Shown piece after piece: positions 31,836-39,761 of a stretch of DNA of 64,000 bases (its first letter is position 1; every line of letters starts with the position of its first letter). The position numbers and the translations under genes were made by a program. The DNA is from Streptomyces atratus. GTDB lineage: Bacteria > Actinomycetota > Actinomycetes > Streptomycetales > Streptomycetaceae. The stretch covers positions 1-64,000 of the forward strand of contig NZ_BMRN01000002.1 of assembly GCF_014648655.1 (NCBI RefSeq), read 5' to 3'. A model generated the notes under the pieces. It saw nothing but the letters and a program-made list of their open reading frames with translations, had not been told where the DNA came from and made no database searches.

Positions 31836-32680
31836 CAAAGCTCCCCACAGACTTGGTCCAGGAGCGCGGCAGACAGGTCGATATCCAACGCCTGCGCTCG
31901 CAGGTACTCGAACGCCAACTTATAGCGTGCGAGTTCTTGCGGCTTCTCCATGAAGAGTCCGCCACCGATGATGTCCACGTACACGACGTCGAGTTCGGGC
32001 GCAGGGCCGCCGAGGACGACGAAACTGCCCACCGCAGCGGCGTGAGCACCCGCTTCGAACGGCAGTATCTGAACAGTGACGTGGGGCTGGGTGGCCTGCG
32101 CACTGAGATGCTTCAACTGCTCGCGCATGACGGCGCGGCCACCCACGATGCGTCGGATGACCGCTTCGTCAATCACTGCCCAGATGTGCGGAGGTTCGGC
32201 CCGAGCGAGGAGCTCCTGCCGCTTCATACGGATGTCCACCATGTGGTGGATTTCCTGGTCCGTACACCGCATCTCTGAGGCGCGATGAACTGCTTCTGCG
32301 TACGCGCGCGTCTGGAGCAGGCCAGGCACGTACATGCAGGCGTAGTGGTCCTCACTGACCACTTCGTCTTCAAGGGTCAGCATGAGATTCATCGACTCGG
32401 GGATTGGATCCGCAAGGGATCGCCACCATCCCTGGATCCGGGCGCCTTTGGCTAGCTCGACCAGTGAAGCACGTTCCTGATCCGAGGTGCCGTACTCACG
32501 GCAGAGGGCGTCGACTGCTGGCCACTTGACCGCGCCCTCCTTCGTCTCGTAGCGGCTCAAGGTTGCCTTGGAGATGCCGACCCGAGCCCCGGCCTCCTCC
32601 AATGTGAGGCCCTTGCGCTCACGGAAACGGCGTAGATCTGCGCCGAGTTGACGTCTACGAGTGGTTGGTCCGACTGGCAT
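31835..32680 (-). CDS. Scr1-family XRE/DUF5753 transcriptional regulator
   Basis: This 281-residue protein has an N-terminal XRE helix-turn-helix (L-T-L-E-E-A-G-A-R-V-G-I-S-K-A-T-L-S-R-Y-E-T, about 24-45). The DUF5753 effector domain follows, with the usual Y-V-P-G-L-L-Q-T-R-A-Y-A, R-M-K-R-Q-E-L-L and E-A-V-I-R-R-I-V-G-G. Such regulators control, or are antagonised by, the adjacent DUF397 protein; the WhiJ-like group affects sporulation. The stop overlaps the DUF397 start by one base. It is divergent from the RsbW-like gene with 190 bp between them, a candidate shared control region. Confidence 0.88.
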   Translation of the reverse strand: MPVGPTTRRRQLGADLRRFRERKGLTLEEAGARVGISKATLSRYETKEGAVKWPAVDALCREYGTSDQERASLVELAKGARIQGWWRSLADPIPESMNLMLTLEDEVVSEDHYACMYVPGLLQTRAYAEAVHRASEMRCTDQEIHHMVDIRMKRQELLARAEPPHIWAVIDEAVIRRIVGGRAVMREQLKHLSAQATQPHVTVQILPFEAGAHAAAVGSFVVLGGPAPELDVVYVDIIGGGLFMEKPQELARYKLAFEYLRAQALDIDLSAALLDQVCGEL

Positions 32681-32872
32681 GGCTGTGGTCCTTCACGTTG
32701 ATCCCTAAGAGCGTGCATCGTGCAGGGTGCATCGAGCAAGACAGCGCACTCCGGGGGCGCGCGTCAGTTCGCGTGCTCCCATTGCTTCTCCATGAGAGTT
32801 CCATTTTGAGAGTTCCACTGTCACCGTATGAGAGACAGCGGGCACACATGGTGACCGCCTGGTGGTGGAGGA

Positions 32873-33538
32873 GTGGTCGGCTTGGATGAGTGTCGTTTCG
32901 GCGTGGACAGAAAAGCTTGGGATCTGGCGTTTCTGGCAGAAGCGGAGGAGCTCGCCGGCCTACGGCGAGTGATGCGGTTACACCTGGAGCGCTGGGGGTT
33001 GCCGGGAGTCGTCTACGCGGCGCAGATCTGCGTCACGGAGCTAGTCGCAAACGTGGTCAGGCATGTAGGTCCCGGCACCCCGTCGTGTCTCGCCGTATCC
33101 ATGAACGGAGACCGCCTTCGCATTGAGGTAAGCGATCCCGATCTGCAAGCACTCCCTACGCTCATCACGGCAGCGGGGGAGAGCGAGGCGGGGCGGGGTA
33201 TGGCCCTTGTGGACGGTTTCGCAGATCGGTGGGGCGTCATCCCGCGCGGTGACTCCAAGGTCACCTGGTGCGAGCTGGCCACCGGCCTTCGGTCATCAAA
33301 CGATCACGTCGATGGCCCTCAAGTCGCGAAAGCGGAAGCGCTGCTGGGGCTTTGTGGGCTAGGCGGCGTCCCGGCTAGCTCCCGTCGCGAACGGCTGAGC
33401 CTGACCTTGGGGAGGGAGATGGCGATCGATCTCATTGTCGACCTCCTCCATTGGCTCCGTGCCCACGGTTGCGATCCGGACGACGCACTCGACTGCGCGC
33501 AAACGCACTTCGAAGCCGAGGCGGCCGATCTGGCATGA
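32873..33538 (+). CDS. RsbW-like ATP-binding protein with C-terminal extension
   Basis: This 221-residue protein has an N-terminal GHKL/HATPase_c domain (about 20-140): N-box I-C-V-T-E-L-V-A-N-V-V-R-H, I-E-V-S-D-P-D (D-x-G variant) and E-A-G-R-G-M-A-L-V-D-G-F-A-D-R-W-G. It resembles stand-alone anti-sigma/anti-anti-sigma kinases abundant in Streptomyces. The C-terminal 75 residues (L-I-V-D-L-L-H-W-L-R-A-H-G-C-D-P-D-D-A-L) are an added helical domain, relics of which recur at 33913-34000. GTG 32873 is only 1-2 nt from GGAGGAG; TTG 32882, 8 nt from it, is an equally good start. It is coupled to the next gene by ATGA. Confidence 0.78.
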   Translation: MVGLDECRFGVDRKAWDLAFLAEAEELAGLRRVMRLHLERWGLPGVVYAAQICVTELVANVVRHVGPGTPSCLAVSMNGDRLRIEVSDPDLQALPTLITAAGESEAGRGMALVDGFADRWGVIPRGDSKVTWCELATGLRSSNDHVDGPQVAKAEALLGLCGLGGVPASSRRERLSLTLGREMAIDLIVDLLHWLRAHGCDPDDALDCAQTHFEAEAADLA

Positions 33539-33909
33539 AGCAGCCTTTGCCTGAGGAGCTTGTCGAAATCGCCGAAGAGCTGGATGACTTGGAAGCGGAC
33601 TGCGACTGGAGAGACTCGTGCAACCTGTGGTGCCTCGTGTGCGCTGCACAGCATTGTGGCTTCTTGCCCGGAGTATCGGTGCACCAACTCGTGCCCCTCG
33701 GTCGGCGGGACGACTTCTTCCTCATCACTGTTGAGGTGACGCCGACGCTCGTGTTGGGGACAGCACCCATTCACTGGCGTGAAATCGAACCTCCAGCTCC
33801 GGGTACTGGGACGGCGGCGATCGGTCATCTGTTGGCGAGGATCGGCGATGAGTGCTCGAAGTTGCTCGTGGCCTTTCACGAGAACGCCGCAAGTCGCTTC
33901 GATGAGTAG
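33535..33909 (+). CDS. Unknown acidic protein coupled to the RsbW-like ATPase
   Basis: This protein has 124 residues from ATG 33535, which overlaps the upstream stop by 4 bp. It begins with an acidic helix (E-E-L-V-E-I-A-E-E-L-D-D-L-E-A-D) followed by a Cys-containing segment (D-S-C-N-L-W-C-L-V-C-A-A-Q-H-C-G) and beta-strand-like stretches. There is no signal peptide. I do not recognise the family. Coupling suggests it is a partner or substrate of the ATPase, but that is inference. Confidence 0.6.
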   Translation: MKQPLPEELVEIAEELDDLEADCDWRDSCNLWCLVCAAQHCGFLPGVSVHQLVPLGRRDDFFLITVEVTPTLVLGTAPIHWREIEPPAPGTGTAAIGHLLARIGDECSKLLVAFHENAASRFDE

Positions 33910-33912
33910 CCA

Positions 33913-34000
33913 AACCGATCGTCGACCTCTCCACCGGCTGTGCCCGCGGCCAGGACCCCGACGAGGTGTCGGACCGGGCCCAGTCGGTGGTCGCCTTTAG
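33913..34000 (+). pseudogene. Relic of the ATPase C-terminal module
   Basis: The frame reads P-I-V-D-L-S-T-G-C-A-R-G-Q-D-P-D-E-V-S-D-R-A-Q. It parallels L-I-V-D-L-L-H-W-L-R-A-H-G-C-D-P-D-D-A-L-D-C-A-Q at the end of the protein at 32873-33538. It is probably left from a second ATPase copy. Confidence 0.45.
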
Positions 34001-34086
34001 GTCAAGTGTAGTGGGAATTCGGCCACTTAGCCTCACAAGATGGCAGGAGTGATCAAAAATGATCGAATAGCCGGAAGTATGTTCGC

Positions 34087-35070
34087 ATGGCTGCGTACAG
34101 AGCTTCCTTTGGGCATGTAGGTGAGTTCCTTCCGGGCGTCCATTTTGAATCCCGGCAAGCTGTCAAGGATGCCAAGCTTCACAAAGAGCGCGAGGCGGGT
34201 ATCTCCTGGGGGCTTGGTGCTGACGGGGAGAGAGTTGCCGATGCGATCGTGCTAAATCAAGGCTATGAAGACGACCTCGACAAGTGGGATGAGGTCATTT
34301 ACACGGGTGCTGGCGGTCGGGATCGAAACACTGGTCGGCAGATAGAGGATCAGACTTGGGAGAACCGTGGCAACGCGGGTCTCCGGAGAAGTCGGCTGCT
34401 GGCAAACCCCATACGGGTCATCCGGGGCAGTGAAGGTGATCGAGATTATTCGCCTGTAAGTGGATATCGGTATGACGGCCTCTATCAGATTGTCGAGGAC
34501 TGGGCTGAAGTCGGTAAGGCCGGCTTTCGGATCTGTCGGTTTAGGCTGCGTCGCCTCCCAGCTGAAACGCAGGAACTTACGCCCGTTGAGCAGCAGGTCC
34601 GAGACATCCTCGACCGGCAGGACCAAGCTGCAGCAGATGAGCACAGTGCTGACGCGTCTGAGGCGACTACTCAGCGACGGACGACTACGGTCGAACGCAT
34701 CGTCCGCGACACGGCTGTTGTCCGCCGGGTTAAGCGGTGGCACAAGTACACGTGTCAGATCTGTGGTCTAGCGCTGACAGTTGGGGCTGAGGGTAAGAGC
34801 TATGCCGAGGGGGCGCACATACAAGCGCTTGGCGGCTCGGCAGGGGGTCCCGATGTCGAAGGGAACGTGTTGTGTCTGTGCCCCAACTGCCATGTTCGAC
34901 TTGACCGTGGTGCCCTTTATCTGACCGATGAGTTCCATGTTGTGGATCGCTATGCAGAAGGTCTGACCTCGCGATCGGTTCCGTTGAGGACGGTGGATCA
35001 GCATCGCATTGGAAAGCGATTCCTTCGAGCGCACCGACGTTTCTGGCGTATAAGCGATCTGGATCGCTAA
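34087..35070 (+). CDS. SRA-HNH modification-dependent restriction endonuclease
   Basis: This 327-residue protein has an N-terminal SRA/YDG-type domain (about 5-165) with G-E-F-L-P-G-V-H-F-E-S-R, I-V-L-N-Q-G-Y-E-D-D-L-D and V-I-Y-T-G-A-G-G-R-D. The domain flips and recognises 5-methyl- or hydroxymethylcytosine. The C-terminal HNH nuclease (about 225-300) has Y-T-C-Q-I-C-G, E-G-A-H-I-Q-A-L and C-P-N-C-H-V-R, with paired CxxC zinc knuckles. This is the layout of type IV (McrA-like) enzymes, which are well known in Streptomyces for restricting methylated DNA. It meets the helicase gene tail-to-tail with a 4-bp overlap. Codons are clearly less G+C-rich than in the flanking chromosome, suggesting transfer. 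Confidence 0.88.
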   Translation: MAAYRASFGHVGEFLPGVHFESRQAVKDAKLHKEREAGISWGLGADGERVADAIVLNQGYEDDLDKWDEVIYTGAGGRDRNTGRQIEDQTWENRGNAGLRRSRLLANPIRVIRGSEGDRDYSPVSGYRYDGLYQIVEDWAEVGKAGFRICRFRLRRLPAETQELTPVEQQVRDILDRQDQAAADEHSADASEATTQRRTTTVERIVRDTAVVRRVKRWHKYTCQICGLALTVGAEGKSYAEGAHIQALGGSAGGPDVEGNVLCLCPNCHVRLDRGALYLTDEFHVVDRYAEGLTSRSVPLRTVDQHRIGKRFLRAHRRFWRISDLDR

Positions 35071-38000
35071 CCTGCAGCAATCGCTGAGTAGGTCCATACA
35101 TCAGCAGGAATCTCATGACGGAGCTTCCAGACAATGCCCATGGGCTTGTTGCCCTTGTGTTCGACGTACTCGGCGGGGCCAAGAAGTATCCACGGCTGGG
35201 GGCCGCCAATGTCCGTCTTCTTGTAGCGGCGGACGAAGAGCAGGACGTGGGTGTCCTTCTCCTTGTGGGTCTGGTAGCGGATGCCGGTGGGGGATGCCTC
35301 GGAGGTCTGGTTCTGGGATTCCCAGTGGAACAGGGACTCGTTCAGGGCGTAGTCCTTGTAGCGAGTCTCCGGGGAAAAGTCCTTCTCATCCTTTTCGAGG
35401 GTGATGAGTAGTGCGTCGGTCTCTATGTTTTCGCACCACTTCACACCTTCGCGGAAGTGTCCCGGCATGAAGCCGCCCACGTAGGACTGCCCCAGGGCGG
35501 GGAGGATCTCTTCGCGGCTGTACGAGGAGTGCACTGTCAGCGGCAGGCTTGCATGCCTGCCGAGCAGCGCGACGGGTACGTGGTCAGCCTGGTCCAGGAC
35601 GTGGGAGAGGACCTGGCGGAGCTCGTCGCGGAAGGCGTGCTGAGGGCGAAGGGTGTTGAAGCCTGCCTGGTAGCTGTTGAAGTCGCCGCCCAACGGCCAC
35701 AGAGAGAAGAAGAACATGCGCGCGTAGGCCTGTTCCTGCTCGCTGAGGTCGTCGTATGTGGGGGCCTCGTCAGCGAGGAGCTTGCTGTACGCGGCGGCTC
35801 GGATCGGGTCATCGACGTGAAGGAACGCCGATATGCGCTTCAGTAGGGGTGCTTCACCCTCTGGCCCGGTCTCAGGGAGGAGCTTGGCTCGGCGGAGTAG
35901 ACCCGTCCATGAGTTCCCGTTGCCTCGGTAGAGCTCCTTGAGCTCTCGACCGCTCTCCTTGAGGTAGTCGGCGAGCTGAGGTTCAGCGTACTTGGCGACC
36001 TCGCGAGCAAGTTGAGTGACGTTGACGCTGATCTGACTGCGGATGTTGTCAATGATCAGCTCTTTGGCCTTCGACTCAAGGATGATCTGGCAGCCAGAAG
36101 GCAGCTGCGGAAAGTCGTGTTCGATGTTGGCGAGCAGGCGATTGCGGGTGAGGTTGGTCAGCGCGCGGAACTGCTCCTCGAAGCGGAACTCCTTGCGGTG
36201 CTGACCGATGAAGTCCAGGACAGTGAGGACGGCCTTGTCCTCGGTCCGACGCAGGCCTCGTCCCAGCTGCTGGAGGAACACTGTGGCGCTGGAAGTAGGG
36301 CGCAAGAGGAGCAGAGTGTCGACGTCAGGGATGTCGAGTCCCTCGTTGAACAGGTCGACAGAGAAGATGACTTGGAGCGTGCCTGCCTTGAGCTGATCCA
36401 GGGCGTCCTTGCGCTCATGGCGTGAGGTCTCGCCGGACAGGGCGATCGCATTGAGTCCGGCTCGACGGAAGAAGTCAGCCATGAAGACTGCGTGCGCGAC
36501 TGACACACAGAAGCCCAACGCGCGCATAGAGCCCGGGTCGGCAACCTTGTCCTTCACGGCCTGCACGACGAGCCTGGCTCGTGCGTCATTGCCAGTGAAG
36601 AGATTACTGAGGGCCGTGGCGTCGTACGACCCCCGCTTCCAGGTGATGGCGCTCATGTCGGTGTTGTCGGTGACGCCGAAGTAGTGGAATGGGCTGAGTA
36701 GGTCGTTCTCCAGGGCTTCCCAGAGACGCATCTCTGCGGCGATCCGACCGTCGAAGAACTCGTCCTGGATGTTCAGCCCATCCATGCGTTCCGGGGTAGC
36801 GGTGAGTCCCAGCAGTTCCTTTGGCTCGAAGTGATCCAGAATCCGGCGGTAGGTGGGGGACGTGCCGTGATGGAACTCGTCGATTACGATGACGTCAAAG
36901 TGGTCCGGAGCAAAGCGTTCCAGTGAGCGGGAGTTGAGCGACTGGACGCTGGCGAACACATGCGTCCAGTTGTCAGGGATATCCCCACCGACGAAGAGCT
37001 CGCCGAAGTTCGCGTCAGTCAGCACGTTCTGGTAGACGCGCAGAGACTGTTCCAGGATCTCCTTGCGATGGGCGACGAAGAGAAGCCGCGGGTCACGGCC
37101 CAGCGTCCGCCGCAGGCGCTTGAAGTCAAGAGCGGCCATCACAGTCTTGCCGGTGCCGGTCGCCGCGACGAGGAGGTTGCGGTGCCGATCGTGGACGGTG
37201 CGCTCCACTTCGAGGCGCTCCAGCATGTCGCGCTGGTGCGGATAGGCGCGGACTTCAAGCCCGGAGAGCGTGATGGTGGTGCCGCCGCTTTGGCTGGACC
37301 CGCCAGCGTGAGATAGCGCATCGTCCAGTCGCTGCGCGTCGCTGTCGGGGTCGTATGGCTCGAAGGAGCGCTCACTCCAATACGCGTCGAATGTTGCTTC
37401 GAACTTGCGGAGGACAGATGGCGTGGCGACCGACGACAGCCGAACGTTCCATTCGAGCCCGTCTAGAAGCGCGGCCTTGGACAGGTTCGAGCTGCCGACG
37501 TATGCCGTGTCGAAGCCGCTCTCGCGACGGAAGAGCCAGGCCTTGGCATGAAGGCGTGTTGAGCGGAGCTCGTAGTTGACCTTCACCTCGGCACCGAACT
37601 CGCGGACCAGGCGATCCAGCGCGCGACGCTCCGTGGCTCCGATGTAGGTCGTCGTCAACACGCGGATGGGTACGCCGCGATCGCGTGCGGAGGAGAGCGA
37701 CTGCTCAAGGACTCGCAGTCCGTGCCACTTCACAAAGGCGCAGAGGAGATCAACACGGTCCGCCGTAGCCAACTCAGCGCGCAGTTCAAAGCCCAGGCTC
37801 GGATCATCAGGCGAGTTGGTGATCAGTGCCGTCTCGGAGAGAGGTGTTGCTGGGCGAATGGCGTAGACGCCAGGAGCTTCTTGCTCCGCGACAGCGAGCA
37901 ATTGCCGAGGGCCCTCGATGACGAGATCGACCCACTCGGTCGCACCTTCGATGGTGTTGAGCGAATCCAGGATGTGGTTGGCGGCAACCACCTGCTCCGC

Positions 38001-38207
38001 AGGTGAGAGGCCCTGGAGGACCCGCCGCACGACGCTCCCGATGTGGCGTGACAGCACGTGAGGTGCAGATTCAGCGCCGACTATTTCATCGATGGAGCGC
38101 CAGCCCGTGGAGTCGAGTTGCTTCATACGCTCTTCGAGGCGATGGGTGATCAGTGTCTCGTAGAGCCCAGCAACCGGAGCTGCTTCGCCTGCAAAGTCGT
38201 CGGGCAT
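35067..38207 (-). CDS. PLD nuclease - SF2 helicase - DUF3427 defence-type protein
   Basis: This 1,046-residue protein has three parts. A phospholipase D-like nuclease domain (about 125-285) has one HxK signature, R-L-H-A-K-A-W-L-F (His220, Lys222), with Y-V-G-S-S-N-L-S-K-A-A-L. A superfamily 2 helicase follows, with Walker A A-A-T-G-T-G-K-T (348-355), DEFH box (443-446) and motif VI Q-Q-L-G-R-G-L-R-R. The C-terminal DUF3427 region (about 700-1046) ends in a PUA/EVE-like beta-rich part. PLD-helicase fusions of this kind are typical of phage-defence loci (compare Mokosh and DISARM components). It has no methylase partner. It is convergent with an SRA-HNH nuclease, so the two may have arrived together. 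Confidence 0.88.
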   Translation of the reverse strand: MPDDFAGEAAPVAGLYETLITHRLEERMKQLDSTGWRSIDEIVGAESAPHVLSRHIGSVVRRVLQGLSPAEQVVAANHILDSLNTIEGATEWVDLVIEGPRQLLAVAEQEAPGVYAIRPATPLSETALITNSPDDPSLGFELRAELATADRVDLLCAFVKWHGLRVLEQSLSSARDRGVPIRVLTTTYIGATERRALDRLVREFGAEVKVNYELRSTRLHAKAWLFRRESGFDTAYVGSSNLSKAALLDGLEWNVRLSSVATPSVLRKFEATFDAYWSERSFEPYDPDSDAQRLDDALSHAGGSSQSGGTTITLSGLEVRAYPHQRDMLERLEVERTVHDRHRNLLVAATGTGKTVMAALDFKRLRRTLGRDPRLLFVAHRKEILEQSLRVYQNVLTDANFGELFVGGDIPDNWTHVFASVQSLNSRSLERFAPDHFDVIVIDEFHHGTSPTYRRILDHFEPKELLGLTATPERMDGLNIQDEFFDGRIAAEMRLWEALENDLLSPFHYFGVTDNTDMSAITWKRGSYDATALSNLFTGNDARARLVVQAVKDKVADPGSMRALGFCVSVAHAVFMADFFRRAGLNAIALSGETSRHERKDALDQLKAGTLQVIFSVDLFNEGLDIPDVDTLLLLRPTSSATVFLQQLGRGLRRTEDKAVLTVLDFIGQHRKEFRFEEQFRALTNLTRNRLLANIEHDFPQLPSGCQIILESKAKELIIDNIRSQISVNVTQLAREVAKYAEPQLADYLKESGRELKELYRGNGNSWTGLLRRAKLLPETGPEGEAPLLKRISAFLHVDDPIRAAAYSKLLADEAPTYDDLSEQEQAYARMFFFSLWPLGGDFNSYQAGFNTLRPQHAFRDELRQVLSHVLDQADHVPVALLGRHASLPLTVHSSYSREEILPALGQSYVGGFMPGHFREGVKWCENIETDALLITLEKDEKDFSPETRYKDYALNESLFHWESQNQTSEASPTGIRYQTHKEKDTHVLLFVRRYKKTDIGGPQPWILLGPAEYVEHKGNKPMGIVWKLRHEIPADVWTYSAIAAG

Positions 38208-38685
38208 GGCCGAGTCCCCCTCGTCTCGTCAGCTATGCATGCAGTTCTATCAAGCAGGACTGACGAAGCCGCTATCGCATGCGCCTGCCCGTGTTGGGCG
38301 GAGGGTCTTCAGAAGGGTGTCGTGAACATCCCAAGGTAACTTCCATCAGCGCCGAGGATGCAGCCGAGGGGGCGTTCCCGATGCCACCGAAGGTCCTCGC
38401 CCGGAAGCTACGGCAGCGCTGATGCAGAGAGCTTCGTCGCCGCCCCCAAATCCGAGATCGGCTCCATCCTCCGGCCCAGCCGCGAATCGGCTCGGGCCGG
38501 CATCTCCCGCTTCGCGCAGTGCACTGCAACCGCCGACAGCTGCACTCCACGCCCGGCTGCCGAAACCCGCACGAAGCGTCTCAAGTAGAGTCACGACATC
38601 GCCCTCGCAGCGCAGAGATCGCGTGTCCACCCCGCTGGGGGAGCTTCACCGGGTGGAAACACCACACTTGAAGGAACCACCGCAC
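38208..38685. other. Gap between the helicase gene start and RidA
   Basis: No complete gene. A short plus frame ending about 38422 (S-A-E-D-A-A-E-G-A-F-P-M-P-P-K-V-L-A-R-K-L) looks like a C-terminal relic of unknown origin. I see nothing else beyond the RidA ribosome site (AAGGA near 38671). Confidence 0.35.
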
Positions 38686-39105
38686 ATGAGCGACAGCCGC
38701 ACCATCACCAACCCTGCCGGGCTGCACGACCCCACCCCGTTCGGTTACAGCCATGTCGCTTCCGCACCCGGCGAGCTGGTGTTCATCGGTGGGCAGTACG
38801 CCTCCGACGACACCGGTCAGGTCGTGCCCGGTGACTTCGCCGCGCAGGTCGAGCGGTCCTTCGGCAACCTGCGCATCGCGCTCGCCGGGGTCGGTCTCGG
38901 CTTCGAACATGTCGTACGGCTCGGCACATACATCGTCGACCATGACCTGGAGAAGCTGGAGATCCTCGGCAAGGCGCTGCACGGCGCCTGGGGCGACCGG
39001 CTGCCCGCCCAGACGCTCAGCGGGGTCGCTTCGCTCGCGCTGCCCGGGATGCTCTTCGAGATCGACGCGGTCGCGGTCCGTCCGGCCGAGGGACCCGAAA
39101 GCTAG
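38686..39105 (+). CDS. ridA: RidA/YjgF-family reactive imine deaminase
   Basis: This protein has 139 residues from ATG 38686 (AAGGA 10 nt upstream). G-E-L-V-F-I-G-G-Q-Y-A-S-D-D-T-G, the L-R-I-A-L-A-G-V-G-L-G-F-E-H-V-V-R-L-G-T-Y helix and strand, and C-terminal F-E-I-D-A-V-A-V-R-P mark a RidA-type trimer. The family hydrolyses enamines and imines made by PLP enzymes. The substrate-binding Arg normally at about position 105 in E. coli RidA is not in its usual place, as a Leu/Pro-rich segment (A-S-L-A-L-P-G-M-L) stands there. Activity on standard imines is therefore uncertain, and it may belong to the Rid4-7 groups. Confidence 0.8.
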   Translation: MSDSRTITNPAGLHDPTPFGYSHVASAPGELVFIGGQYASDDTGQVVPGDFAAQVERSFGNLRIALAGVGLGFEHVVRLGTYIVDHDLEKLEILGKALHGAWGDRLPAQTLSGVASLALPGMLFEIDAVAVRPAEGPES

Positions 39106-39237
39106 GAGCGTGGGTCGCCAACGGGCAACCGCCTTGCCGGGCTCGGTCCGCAGCTTGCGGGCCATGCGTTCCTTGAGCTGCCCGCACGCGTGTCTCACAC
39201 TGTGGGGCTCTTCAGCGGAGGGAAGCCTGAGCAGTTC

Positions 39238-39606
39238 CTACGGAGTTGATGGCGTCGGGCCCCTCAGGGCTTTGCCGATTTCGGATGGCCAAGTGGGCCT
39301 GTACCGGGCAACGAAATCGGCGAAGTCCTCGCACAGGTACTTCGGATCAGACGGCTTCAGCCGTATCTGCTGGTGACCCGTGTGCACCCACCAGATCTCG
39401 AAGTCGGTCACAGTCCCCTCGACAGGCCAGTCCTCGATTCGGCGACGAGGCAGAAGCACGACGTCGACGAACCCTTCGACACCGAGGCCGATGTCCACGA
39501 AGACACCGATCGCCCCGGGCTTGGGCACTCGGACGACTGTGCCCGTGATGACCTGACCGAAGCGCAGCTCACCTTGAACTCGCTCCCATTCCGCCTCCGT
39601 CACCAT
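39238..39606 (-). CDS. Small S1/OB-fold RNA-binding-like protein
   Basis: This 122-residue protein's N-terminal half is an S1 domain: F-G-Q-V-I-T-G-T-V-V-R-V-P-K-P-G-A-I-G-V-F-V-D-I-G-L-G-V-E-G-F-V. The usual D-I-G and G-x-x-G-F-V/L positions are present. The C-terminal 45 residues are helical and unassigned. Such single-S1 proteins occur across Streptomyces; a role in RNA binding or translation control is inferred from the fold only. ATG 39606 has GAGG about 9 nt upstream. Confidence 0.7.
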   Translation of the reverse strand: MVTEAEWERVQGELRFGQVITGTVVRVPKPGAIGVFVDIGLGVEGFVDVVLLPRRRIEDWPVEGTVTDFEIWWVHTGHQQIRLKPSDPKYLCEDFADFVARYRPTWPSEIGKALRGPTPSTP

Positions 39607-39624
39607 TCACGCATCCTCGCACGA

Positions 39625-39653
39625 GCACCGGCCCGGACAGGTGGGCCCGGTGC
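39625..39653 (-). terminator. Hairpin downstream of the subtilase gene
   Basis: GCACCGG (39625-39631) pairs with CCGGTGC (39647-39653). The stem extends by CCC/GGG with one bulged C. It lies about 110 bp past the protease stop. Confidence 0.55.
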
Positions 39654-39761
39654 GAGCTTCAGCTCGCGCCGGGCCCGACATCTGAATTCGCCAACAGCGT
39701 CAGTGTCCGCCGGGGCGGCTCGGGGAGTGGATGGTTTGTTGTCCGGGGCGGTTCGCCGCGG

